Shown here: in pieces, positions 54,961 through 63,505 of the stretch
Layout: every line of letters begins with the position of its first letter
Numbering within the stretch: position 1 is the stretch's first letter
Assembly: GCA_001596135.1 (NCBI GenBank)
Contig: CP014773.1
Coordinates: forward strand, 2,480,001 to 2,544,000
Direction: 5' to 3'
Origin: Mucilaginibacter sp. PAMC 26640
GTDB taxonomy: Bacteria; Bacteroidota; Bacteroidia; Sphingobacteriales; Sphingobacteriaceae
DNA: 64,000 nt
Program-made: the position numbers and the translations under genes
The notes under the pieces: generated by a model
What the model saw: the letters and a program-made list of their open reading frames with translations, nothing else
The model's database searches: none
What the model was told of the DNA's origin: nothing

Positions 54961-56829
54961 CTAAAACGCATAACCAATGCCACCAAATACGTTCAGGCCA
55001 TAATTTGGATAATATGCCCAGTTTTGGTTGGTTGTGCTCAGGATATTATTTACCTGTACAAATACCGAGAATTTTTTATTCACCTTGTAATTAACGCCCC
55101 CACTCAGATCTGCAAAAGATGATATGGTAGTATACGCAGTTGTACCGGTACTTGTGGCTACCTGCAAAGGGTCTACCGTGCTGCCACGGAACAATAATGA
55201 ACCGGTAACATCAACCTTATCATTAATATGGATGGTAGTGCCTGCCGTTAATTTAAATTTAGGCAGGTTCCATGGCTGGGCTTCTGATGCCAGTTTGTAA
55301 TCTTTAAACTCTACACGGCCAAACAGGTCGAAATCGTCGGCCGCTTTAAAGTCCAGTTCACCGGTAAAGCCGCTAACACGGGCTCTTCCGTTATCATAGA
55401 TCACCGCAAATTTATTCCTTTCGGCCCCAAAGTTGTTTACAAACAAAGCCATGTTCTTCACCATGTTACGGAAGAAGGCAGCTTTAAAGCTTAAACCCGG
55501 CGCCAGTGTGCCTTTTAATCCAACTGCCAGATCCAGCTCATCTACTGAATTTTTGATGGCAACATTCTGACCCAGGAAAGGGTTAATATCCGTGTAGTCA
55601 ATTAATGAAGCACGATTAACATCACCTTTTACTTCTGCAAACAAGCGCACGTATTTCGGGATCACCTGATACTCTGCTTTTGCCGCCGGGAATATAAAAA
55701 AGCGACTGGAAAAGCCAAATTCCTTTACGATGTTGACACCTGCATCTATTTTATAGTCTTCTCCCTGAAATTTGATATAAGGATTACCTCTTACAATGCT
55801 ATTACTGAGTGAGTAAAGGCTGTCTTTTTGCGTGCTGAGATCAAGCGAACCGCTTAAACCTGCGTAAAATTGTTTGACTGTTTGATTTATAAAACCTGAT
55901 AGCACCAGGTTGTTTTCCCTGGCTTTATACGCATTGCTGAACAGGTTGCCCTTAAGTTTTACCGCATAGGTAAAATCGTTCTCTACGTCTTTATAGTTCT
56001 TGGCCAGCTCTACTTCGGCACCTATGTCATTAAAGGTTTGTTTCTGCGGATTAAACGTTGCGGCCGACAGCGCAATAGGAGGGGTTAATCCATAAAAATA
56101 TGTTCCCATACGCTTGTAATTCACGCGGCCGGTAATAGTGTTTTCCTCGTTGATGCTTTTACCAAACACCCCAAGCTGATCACTGATTTGATTTTGTTTG
56201 TACTGGCTGCCCGATTGTGCAAAGTGTTTGATAAAGCCGCCAAGCTGCAGGGCTTCATCGCGGCCATTTGAAAAATAACCCTCGGCATAGGTGGTTTTTA
56301 AACTACCCGCACCGGCTTTAACATAATTATTAGATAGAACCGAATCCTGTTCTGCAGGGCGTTTCATTGCATCCAATTGCCGTATGTTGTTGTCCTGCTG
56401 CAATTTTTTATCAATAGGAGCATAAGCCAGCGGAGCTTTAAAAGGAGCTGCCTCTTCCAGATCGGGGTTGCGGCGAATTTTCACCGCTTCTGCCAATACT
56501 GGTTTGTATGCGGTGGTGACTACTATTTCCTCTGTTAGGCCGGCACCGTTCCCCGTAGGGGTATTTGAATTAGTACCCCCGCCTTTTTTAGTCGTGTCGG
56601 CTGTTATTTTAGCTGCGGCATCACCCAGGTTACGGGCAGATGATTGCTGTGCAGGAGTAGTTTTAACGGTAGTTTTTTTTGCTGCAGCTTTTTTTGCAGG
56701 CTTAGCTGCCGGGGCTTGCACCGTTTTTGAAGCGGGTTTTTTAACAGGTTTTTTTGTTTGTGCGTTTGCAGGAACAAAGTAAAAACCCATTAACAAGGCG
56801 AGCAGTATGTATGTGTATTTCGTGTTCAT
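54961..56829 (-). CDS. TonB-dependent-receptor-like outer-membrane beta-barrel without evident plug
   Basis: A 622-residue protein with signal peptide (YTYILLALLMGFYFVPANAQ) and an unusual Lys/Ala/Pro-rich stretch at about 25-60 (TKKPVKKPASKTVQ, KPAKKAAAKKTT). EEIVVTTAYKPVLAEAVKI at about 98-116 resembles a TonB box. The remaining 480 residues are barrel strands that end FGGIGYAF. No plug domain is recognisable, so it is not a classical TonB-dependent transporter. It starts 11 bases after the large TPR gene, with HU/SPOR, ExbB, ExbD and TonB downstream. Confidence 0.78.
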   Translation of the reverse strand: MNTKYTYILLALLMGFYFVPANAQTKKPVKKPASKTVQAPAAKPAKKAAAKKTTVKTTPAQQSSARNLGDAAAKITADTTKKGGGTNSNTPTGNGAGLTEEIVVTTAYKPVLAEAVKIRRNPDLEEAAPFKAPLAYAPIDKKLQQDNNIRQLDAMKRPAEQDSVLSNNYVKAGAGSLKTTYAEGYFSNGRDEALQLGGFIKHFAQSGSQYKQNQISDQLGVFGKSINEENTITGRVNYKRMGTYFYGLTPPIALSAATFNPQKQTFNDIGAEVELAKNYKDVENDFTYAVKLKGNLFSNAYKARENNLVLSGFINQTVKQFYAGLSGSLDLSTQKDSLYSLSNSIVRGNPYIKFQGEDYKIDAGVNIVKEFGFSSRFFIFPAAKAEYQVIPKYVRLFAEVKGDVNRASLIDYTDINPFLGQNVAIKNSVDELDLAVGLKGTLAPGLSFKAAFFRNMVKNMALFVNNFGAERNKFAVIYDNGRARVSGFTGELDFKAADDFDLFGRVEFKDYKLASEAQPWNLPKFKLTAGTTIHINDKVDVTGSLLFRGSTVDPLQVATSTGTTAYTTISSFADLSGGVNYKVNKKFSVFVQVNNILSTTNQNWAYYPNYGLNVFGGIGYAF

Positions 56830-56840
56830 TGCTTGTTCTG

Positions 56841-59800
56841 TTATTGTTCTTTGTTCTCCGGTTTGGTAGTGGTGGTATCTGTTACAGCTGGCTTATCTTC
56901 GGCGGGTTGCAGCGCTGGTGCAGGTATGGCCGCCTTTTGGCCGGACATTTGCGCCAGCCTGGCTTTGGCTGTCTCTAAAATATCGTCGTTTCCTTTATAG
57001 TTTTCAATAATACTTTGCAGGGTAGCTTTGGCCTGGAATCTATCTTTCAGCGCGGCATAATTATCTGCCAGCAGGATATAGGTCCTGGCTATCCAGTAAT
57101 CATAGTTTGGCAATTCTTTCACCAGGTCGAAGCATGTTTTTTGAGATTCTTTGTATTTGCCTTTTAAGTATTCAATGTTGGCAAGGTTATACTTCGCCTC
57201 GGCAGCGGCGACCGTTTTGGTGTTCTTTACAGTGTAGTTGAACTCCGTAACGGCCGATGCAGTATCGGCTTTCATCAGGTAAGCTTTGCCGGCATACAGC
57301 CCTGTTTTGAAGATATCTTCCTGCGCCGATTTTTCATTGTCGCGGATCAGGTTGGCATACTTCAGCATATCATCCGGCATGTTGATCTGCGCGTAGCAGA
57401 ACAATAAGTTGTTTATGGCGTAAGAATAATCTGCCTTATATTCCGAATTGGTTTCCAGCCGTTTCAGAAACACAATGGCATCGTTGTATTTCTTTTGCGC
57501 CATGTAAAGCTTAGCCATGCTGATCAGGGCTTTTTCGCTGTAAGTGCTGGTCCAATCATTTAGTATAACGTTGTAATCTACAACAGCTTCTTCGTTTTTA
57601 TTCAAATTTACCAGGCTTTGCGCACGAATAAACCGTGATTCTTTCTCGTAGATCTGTTTAGTGGGGAATCTGTCAAAGTAAGCGCCAACTGCATTAACCG
57701 TTCCCTGCCAGTCGCCCCGCAGATACAGGTTGTTAGCAGCCGCATACATGATATTCTCCTGGTCGGCGGTAGAATAGTTGCCTATAGCTGTGGTGCCCGC
57801 ATAGTTTATAAAAGTTTGTGCATCCCCTTTATCAGTATATATCTTTTCTACCTGCTTAAGCGCCTGTTTTGCTTCATCGCTGGATGAATAATCAGATACC
57901 ACCTTTTTAAACGAAACTACAGCATCATCATTACGGCCTGCATTGTAATCTATCAAACCAATGGTGGTAAGCGCACGGGGTATATAGCTGCTGCGCGGAT
58001 ATTTTTGCACCATGGCCTGCAGATCTGCTTTGGCCCGGTCGCCGTCGTTTTTCAGGAAGTAAGTGTAAGCAATTTCGAAAGACGCATCATCCGCATAATC
58101 TGAGTTTGGGAAACGGTTCAGCACATCAGTCAGCGTGCTGATCTTGGCATCCAGCGAGCCTTGCAGCCCCTGGATAATTCCCCGCTGAAACAGGGCATAA
58201 TCCTGTCCCTGGCTCTGCTGCGCAATGATCTTGTTATACGCGCTCATCGCATTTTCATAACTCTTCAGCACAAAGTAGCTGTCGCCTAAACGGGCAATGG
58301 CGTCATTTTCGGAATTTTTGTCCTTAACATCTCCGCGCAAAAACTTCTCAAAATAGGTAGCGGCCGTGCGGTATTGCTCGTCGCCAAAAGCCGCATATGC
58401 AAGAGCATAGTTAGCAAAATTGTAAACGTCGGTTTGTTTAGCCTCAGGCATCGCCAAAAACTTCTGGAAATTATCAACCGATTCACCGTATTTGCGTACC
58501 TCAAACATCGACTCGGCCATCCAGTAATAGGTAAGGGTCTGGATCTTGGTATCAATGGGGTCGCGAAGCGAACGAAGGAAGATACCGATGGCATTTTCAA
58601 AAGCGCGCTCGTTGTAAAACTCTAAGCCTCGGTAGTAGGTCACTTTTTGATAAGCTTCCATGGCACTTGCCGATTTATTGGGAATAGGCTCCAGAATCTC
58701 AACCGCTTCTTTGTAGTTGTGCGAATTTAGAAGTTCTTCACCAAGCAAAATCTTTACCTCATCGGTACGGGTGCTGCGCGGATATTTTTGTAGATATAAA
58801 CGGGTAGCTCCCAGGGCTTCGTTGTTAAAATCAAGTTCATAGGAGAGCTTGGCATATTGGTAAAGCGCATCTTCCTGTAGTTGTTTGTCGTAATCCAGCT
58901 TAGCCGCTACCTGGAAGGCATTACGCGCGCTTTGCTTATTGTTCATCTTCAGAAACACATCGCCCAGGGTGTAGCTGCCGCTCTGGCTGTAATTGTCGTT
59001 TTGTGCTACCAGTTTTTCCAGTTCGCTTGCTGCCTTGCCATAGTTGCCAACTTTGTAAAAGGCGTATCCTATTTGGTAACTATCCTGCGTATTTTGCGTT
59101 TTACCCATATCCTGATCCTGGAAACGGCTGTAATAACCCACTGAGTTATCAAAATCTCCTTTGGCAAAATAGGAGGCAGCAATAATGCGCAGCATTTCAG
59201 TTTCGTTTTGCTGTTTGGTGTTTTTAATGATGGGAACCGCATAGCTGATTACATCGTTGTAGCGCTTATCTAAAAAATAAACTGCTGTGATATAATAAGG
59301 ATAGCTGCTCTCGTACTTCTTCGAGTTTTTTAAACGTTCGAAGTTGGCAAGGGCAATACTGTAATCCTTATTCAGGTAAGCGATGTAGGCAAAGTAGTAA
59401 ATGGCATCATCCAAAAAAGGTGATTTTTTATTTTTTACTTCGCCAAATAAAGGCTGCGCCTTTTTATAATCATTCAGCATAAAGTAGGTGTAGCCCTTAC
59501 GGAACTTATACTCGGTGTTTTGGGCGCCGTTGAGTTCTCCTGACTCCACTTTGTCAAACCAGGTTAACGCTTCGCTGAACTTTTGCTGTTTAAAATAGGA
59601 TTTACCTATCTGGAAATAAGCAAGTTTGGTAAGCGGATTTTCCGGGTGTTCTTTAATAAAGCGCAGGAACATGCTTTCGGCGTCATCGTTGCCTAATTCC
59701 AGCGCGCAAAGTGCCTCGTAATACTGGGCATTTTCTTTTAGTAAGGAAAGTTCTGTTTCAAATTTTGCTTGTGGCGCAGTTTTGAGTCGGTACTGCTCTA

Positions 59801-59963
59801 CCAGGCGGTATTGCTCGGCTGCAGATGCGTATTTACCTTTATCTAACAGGTCTGATGCGGTTCGATAAACCTGGTTAACGTGAAAGGATGGATTTTGCTG
59901 AGCCTGGGTAGTAAGTGCAAAAAATACCGGCGCAGCAAAAGTAATGTATTTAAGTTTGATCAT
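56841..59963 (-). CDS. Exported large TPR protein
   Basis: A 1040-residue exported protein with signal sequence IKLKYITFAAPVFFALTTQAQ, chosen with ATG 59963 because the longer frame adds an unrelated prefix. The remainder consists of tandem tetratricopeptide units such as NPLTKLAYFQIGKSYFKQQK and QDSYQIGYAFYKVGNYGKAA, in the order of twenty helix pairs. A Pro-rich end follows (PAPALQPAEDKPAVTDTTT). It would be a periplasmic or outer-membrane scaffold. As first gene of the operon (TPR, barrel, HU/SPOR, ExbB, ExbD, TonB, FolC), it probably organises that envelope complex. Confidence 0.85.
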   Translation of the reverse strand: MIKLKYITFAAPVFFALTTQAQQNPSFHVNQVYRTASDLLDKGKYASAAEQYRLVEQYRLKTAPQAKFETELSLLKENAQYYEALCALELGNDDAESMFLRFIKEHPENPLTKLAYFQIGKSYFKQQKFSEALTWFDKVESGELNGAQNTEYKFRKGYTYFMLNDYKKAQPLFGEVKNKKSPFLDDAIYYFAYIAYLNKDYSIALANFERLKNSKKYESSYPYYITAVYFLDKRYNDVISYAVPIIKNTKQQNETEMLRIIAASYFAKGDFDNSVGYYSRFQDQDMGKTQNTQDSYQIGYAFYKVGNYGKAASELEKLVAQNDNYSQSGSYTLGDVFLKMNNKQSARNAFQVAAKLDYDKQLQEDALYQYAKLSYELDFNNEALGATRLYLQKYPRSTRTDEVKILLGEELLNSHNYKEAVEILEPIPNKSASAMEAYQKVTYYRGLEFYNERAFENAIGIFLRSLRDPIDTKIQTLTYYWMAESMFEVRKYGESVDNFQKFLAMPEAKQTDVYNFANYALAYAAFGDEQYRTAATYFEKFLRGDVKDKNSENDAIARLGDSYFVLKSYENAMSAYNKIIAQQSQGQDYALFQRGIIQGLQGSLDAKISTLTDVLNRFPNSDYADDASFEIAYTYFLKNDGDRAKADLQAMVQKYPRSSYIPRALTTIGLIDYNAGRNDDAVVSFKKVVSDYSSSDEAKQALKQVEKIYTDKGDAQTFINYAGTTAIGNYSTADQENIMYAAANNLYLRGDWQGTVNAVGAYFDRFPTKQIYEKESRFIRAQSLVNLNKNEEAVVDYNVILNDWTSTYSEKALISMAKLYMAQKKYNDAIVFLKRLETNSEYKADYSYAINNLLFCYAQINMPDDMLKYANLIRDNEKSAQEDIFKTGLYAGKAYLMKADTASAVTEFNYTVKNTKTVAAAEAKYNLANIEYLKGKYKESQKTCFDLVKELPNYDYWIARTYILLADNYAALKDRFQAKATLQSIIENYKGNDDILETAKARLAQMSGQKAAIPAPALQPAEDKPAVTDTTTTKPENKEQ

Positions 59964-60200
59964 AGAATGCGTACTAATGATGGTGCTAAAATAGCTAAAC
60001 GCAAAAATGCAATTCACAATAGTAATTAACAAATGTGAATAAGCACTGTTTTAAAACGGCGACAAAAAGGCGCTGGTATATCTGTGGGAAATTAAAATTA
60101 GGAGCAAAATAGGAGGTTTTGTGCTGATGGTTAACAAATTTTAGCTTGCTAAAAACCGGTGTAGTGGTTTTATAGAATAGCCTGATTTTAAGTATAATTG

Positions 60201-60232
60201 TTTGATTTTGCAAGTGGTTTTGAGTAGTTTTG
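60201..60232 (+). promoter_or_regulatory. Canonical Bacteroidota promoter of the nitrilase gene
   Basis: TTTG (60201-60204) and TAGTTTTG (60225-60232) are 20 bases apart, matching the TTTG-N19-21-TAnnTTTG pattern. The predicted start of transcription (about 60238) lies after the ATG at 60233, which argues for translation from 60251. Confidence 0.6.
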
Positions 60233-60250
60233 ATGGCTAACAACGCTATC

Positions 60251-61039
60251 ATGAAAGTTGCTTTAGCCTCTCCGCCCTATCCCAAAAACATAGCCGATGG
60301 GCTGTATCAAATAGAGAAATTAACAGCCGAAGCGGCAGCAAAAGGTGCCGCTATAATTTGTTTTCCGGAAACTTATTTGCCTGGTTACCCCTTATCCGGC
60401 AACGAAAACGAAGCCGGCACGCCCGAAAAGATGGAAGAAGCATTGGAAAAAATCTGCGTAATTGCAGCGGCAAATGGTATCGCCATGATTATACCGATGG
60501 ATTGGTACGAAGGCAATTTACTTTTTAATATCGCCTATGTGATATCCGCCGAAGGGGAGAAACTGGGGTATCAAACCAAAAACCAATTAGACCCCAGCGA
60601 AGATCACCTATGGGTGCCGGGAACGCAGCGCAAGTTGTTCGAAATTGAAGGATTAAAATTCGGGATCACGATTTGCCACGAAGGTTTCCGTTACCCGGAA
60701 TCGGTACGATGGGCGGCAATGCGGGGCGCACAAATTGTTTTTCACCCGCACTTAACCTGGAACGAGGATCCAGATCATAAAGTTACCGAGTGGCTGCATC
60801 CGCAAAACCCGTATTACGAAAAAGCAATGATGATGCGGGCACTGGAGAACACCATTTATTTTGCCGGCGTTAATTATACAGTTGATAACCCGGCATCTGC
60901 TACGGCACTGATTGGGCCAGATGGCACCTGCGTAGCCTACCAGCCATATGGCCAGCCGGGTGTTTTTGTAGCCGATATTGATTTGCATAGCGCGACAGGT
61001 AATTTGGCTAAAAGATTTAAACCGGCTTTGGTGCAATAG
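60251..61039 (+). CDS. Carbon-nitrogen hydrolase (nitrilase superfamily)
   Basis: A 262-residue nitrilase-superfamily hydrolase or amidase. The Glu-Lys-Cys triad is Glu40 (CFPETYLPGYP), Lys110 (GYQTKNQLDPSED) and Cys142 (ITICHEGFRYPE). It resembles the general amidase/predicted amidohydrolase branches rather than true nitrilases; substrate is unknown. I use the ATG at 60251 (MKVALASPPYPKN) because the ATG at 60233 falls before the predicted transcript start. It is divergent from the TPR gene. Confidence 0.88.
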   Translation: MKVALASPPYPKNIADGLYQIEKLTAEAAAKGAAIICFPETYLPGYPLSGNENEAGTPEKMEEALEKICVIAAANGIAMIIPMDWYEGNLLFNIAYVISAEGEKLGYQTKNQLDPSEDHLWVPGTQRKLFEIEGLKFGITICHEGFRYPESVRWAAMRGAQIVFHPHLTWNEDPDHKVTEWLHPQNPYYEKAMMMRALENTIYFAGVNYTVDNPASATALIGPDGTCVAYQPYGQPGVFVADIDLHSATGNLAKRFKPALVQ

Positions 61040-61131
61040 GGATAAAAAGCCTCACATACCCTATCGTCATCGCCCGGTAAATGATCTTGATCGCATAAAA
61101 TATCAACGTCCGCCCTGCGTTATTTTTCAGA

Positions 61132-62283
61132 ATGCAGATTTCTACTACTGTCCGATATTATTTATTCATTTTAACAGAGTTGGTGGGATTGGTAGGTTTT
61201 ACCCTGCCCGTTGATGCACAAATTCCTTTTAAAACCGCTATCATCGAGTTGCAACCCAAGCCAGCAGCCATTGCACCTACTCAGTTTTATATTTTCAGGG
61301 TGGATGACGAACGTTCAGATTTGCGTACTATAGGTAAAGTGGTGCAAGTAAATGATTTGAAGCCCCGGCAACCACAAATTTTACCCGCCCATTTAGGGGG
61401 CGGCGGGACAGCACTTAGATCTTTTATAGCAGCCAGTATCCCGGTGAATAAAAATTTACGACCGCTGGTCATCAAGATAAAATCAGTTGAGATTGACGAA
61501 AGGCCCGTTGCAGCTAACAGAGCAGAAGGGAAAATTGCCTTATCACTGCAATTTGGTTTGTTGCGGAATGGTGAATTTGTAAAACTGGATGATTATACCG
61601 CCAGTAGCAGTTACCAGCGAAAAAGCGGTGCGGCACAAAAAGCAGAGCCTTTATTAAGTAATATGATGGTAAAGGGATTAATATATATTAATAATTGGGT
61701 GAACGCTCAGGCTGATCATCATATGGCTCTTGCCAAAAAAGTTAAAATAAGTTTTACCGATCATAAAAACACTATTGAAGACGATACAGTTTATTATGAC
61801 CCGAACCGACCTTTAAAATGGACTGATTTTGCCGGGAAGCCACATAATAGTAAATACGCTGCCGAAATTTTTGCTGCACTTGGTTATGATGAAGATGTTA
61901 AGCTGTCTAATGCAATTATAGATATCGTTCTTGATATAAAAGTATATGTGCCCAAAAGCGCGTGTTGGGTTCGCAGTGGAGGTTTAAACAGCAATAGCTT
62001 AGCACATGAACAACTACACTTCGATATTGTGAAATTAGTAGCAGAGCGATTTAAGCAACGCTTAGCACGTACCGAATTAAGCGTTGATAACTACGACGGC
62101 CCTATAAATATGGCTTATCTGGATGCGTTGAGAGAAATTAATGAGATTCAGAAACGATATGACTCAGAAACCAGCCATGGCCTTGAGGGGTATCAGCAAC
62201 AGTTGTGGACTGTGAGAGTAAGGCAGGAGCTGCAAAAACTATCTGTAACACAGCTAAACACTCAGGCTGCTGAGCTCAAATGA
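61132..62283 (+). CDS. DUF922-like exported protein with HEQLHFD motif
   Basis: A 383-residue protein with a hydrophobic N-terminus (YYLFILTELVGLVGFTLPVD, about 10-29) that is probably a signal peptide. PLKWTDFAGKPHNSKYAAE at about 228-246 and the C-terminal AHEQLHFDIVK (His292, Glu293, His296, Asp298) fit the predicted zinc peptidases of the DUF922 group. Four helices rich in Arg/Glu follow. Its 3' end overlaps the convergent response regulator gene by 22 bases. Enzymatic activity is not established. Confidence 0.7.
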   Translation: MQISTTVRYYLFILTELVGLVGFTLPVDAQIPFKTAIIELQPKPAAIAPTQFYIFRVDDERSDLRTIGKVVQVNDLKPRQPQILPAHLGGGGTALRSFIAASIPVNKNLRPLVIKIKSVEIDERPVAANRAEGKIALSLQFGLLRNGEFVKLDDYTASSSYQRKSGAAQKAEPLLSNMMVKGLIYINNWVNAQADHHMALAKKVKISFTDHKNTIEDDTVYYDPNRPLKWTDFAGKPHNSKYAAEIFAALGYDEDVKLSNAIIDIVLDIKVYVPKSACWVRSGGLNSNSLAHEQLHFDIVKLVAERFKQRLARTELSVDNYDGPINMAYLDALREINEIQKRYDSETSHGLEGYQQQLWTVRVRQELQKLSVTQLNTQAAELK

Positions 62284-62630
62284 CTTTTAATTTTACCGAG
62301 TAAATTGTTGATGTCAAATGGTTTGGCAATGAAGTCATTTGGAGCGCCTTCATTGTTCATGGAACTAGAAATATTATGGCTCGCAGAGATTAATATAACA
62401 GGAATGTTATGGGTACTTGACTCTTTTTTGACCGCTTTACACAACTCACGTCCGTCCATATTACCCAACATAATGTCCAGCAAAATCAGATCAGGCATTT
62501 TATTTCGTACAATGTCCATCAAATTATGGCCGTCTGAAAGTGTATCAACCTCATAACCAGAATCTTCTAAAATAAATTGAAGTACTTCTAGTATATCTTT
62601 ATCATCGTCTACAGCTAATATCCGGCGCAT
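62262..62630 (-). CDS. Single-domain response regulator (receiver)
   Basis: A 122-residue CheY-like receiver with acidic pocket (LAVDDDKDI), phospho-acceptor Asp52 (LILLDIMLG), Ser82 of the switch (LISAS) and Lys103 (IAKPFD). There is no output domain, so it must act by protein interaction or as a phosphorelay intermediate. No histidine kinase is visible. It overlaps the end of the DUF922 gene in the opposite strand by 22 bases. Confidence 0.9.
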   Translation of the reverse strand: MRRILAVDDDKDILEVLQFILEDSGYEVDTLSDGHNLMDIVRNKMPDLILLDIMLGNMDGRELCKAVKKESSTHNIPVILISASHNISSSMNNEGAPNDFIAKPFDINNLLGKIKSHLSSAA

Positions 62631-62726
62631 GTTATGGTATCTGTTATAATATGTATCTGCAAATAGTTGTATATCGTATACAACACTTGTATTTATTACA
62701 CTTAAGCAATACTTATACCAAAATAA

Positions 62727-62918
62727 TTATTTCTCGCTATTTTCTTTTTTGATGATGTAATAACCCTTATTACAATTGGCGCAGAAATATTTCTTATAAG
62801 GGATAAAGCTCAAAATATTTTTCATAAACCACCCCCGGTGAAGTCTATGATGAAAATGCTTGCCGCATTTTGGGCAACGGGAGTGAGTTGGCTTTTTGTC
62901 TGTATCTAAAGCTTCCAA
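62727..62918 (-). CDS. Small zinc-ribbon-like protein A
   Basis: A 63-residue basic protein with CPKCGKHF and CANCNKGYYIIKK, the two CxxC knuckles of a zinc ribbon, around LHRGWFMKNILSFIPYKKYF. The start is unusual: an in-frame TAA directly precedes the TTG at 62918, and no ATG lies before the first knuckle. It is a paralog of the next protein. Confidence 0.6.
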   Translation of the reverse strand: MEALDTDKKPTHSRCPKCGKHFHHRLHRGWFMKNILSFIPYKKYFCANCNKGYYIIKKENSEK

Positions 62919-63025
62919 TTAATATGATTGTAAATTACAATTGCAAATATTGTAATTATAAACCATATTTTATAGCTGGTTTTGCAATTTAGATAAAAAC
63001 GAATCACTTAAATACAATTCCTTAA

Positions 63026-63217
63026 CTATCGGTTAATTATTACATATTGGTTGCGGTTGCACTTGACGCATTTAAATTTTCTAACCGGTAACCAAAATAA
63101 AAGATTTTTAACAAACCAGCTGCGGTGGGCGCGGTATTCCAGCGGTAATTTGCATTTTGCACACACACCAAACGTTTTTGTTGGGTGTTTTCTGTGTTCT
63201 GTTATTGTGGCGGTCAT
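63026..63217 (-). CDS. Small zinc-ribbon-like protein B
   Basis: A 63-residue basic protein beginning MTATITEHRKHPTKTFG, with CAKCKLPL and CVKCNRNQYVIIN. The middle HRSWFVKNLLFWLPVRKFK shares the HRxWFxKNxLxxxPxxKxxC spacing with protein A. The pair lies in tandem 107 bases apart, and both are presumably products of a duplication. Possible roles are RNA or DNA binding; no family name is recalled. Confidence 0.65.
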   Translation of the reverse strand: MTATITEHRKHPTKTFGVCAKCKLPLEYRAHRSWFVKNLLFWLPVRKFKCVKCNRNQYVIINR

Positions 63218-63451
63218 GGCAATACAATCAGGTTACTGTATTTTCAATAATTACTTATTAATAAATATATTAAATATTATTATACTTAAGTCTATTGAAA
63301 TATAATAATATTTAAAAAAAATTAGACTGGTAGCGTTTGTAGTCGGTCTGATCCGGCAGGCAGCCTATGGAGATTGGTATTTTTATGATGTGCCGTTATT
63401 TTGAACCGTTTGCTGTTATGCTATTATTGGAACATCTAGTCCAAAAACAAA

Positions 63452-63479
63452 AAATCCCGCCCAGTATTGGGCAGGATTT
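63452..63479 (-). terminator. Terminator of the sugar nucleotidyltransferase
   Basis: AAATCCCGCCCA (63452-63463) pairs with TGGGCAGGATTT (63468-63479) with one wobble around GTAT. On the minus strand it runs into a T-rich tract (63443-63454), 26 bases after the gene ends. Confidence 0.85.
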
Positions 63480-63505
63480 AACTATGTCAAATAGTTGCGG
63501 TTACA

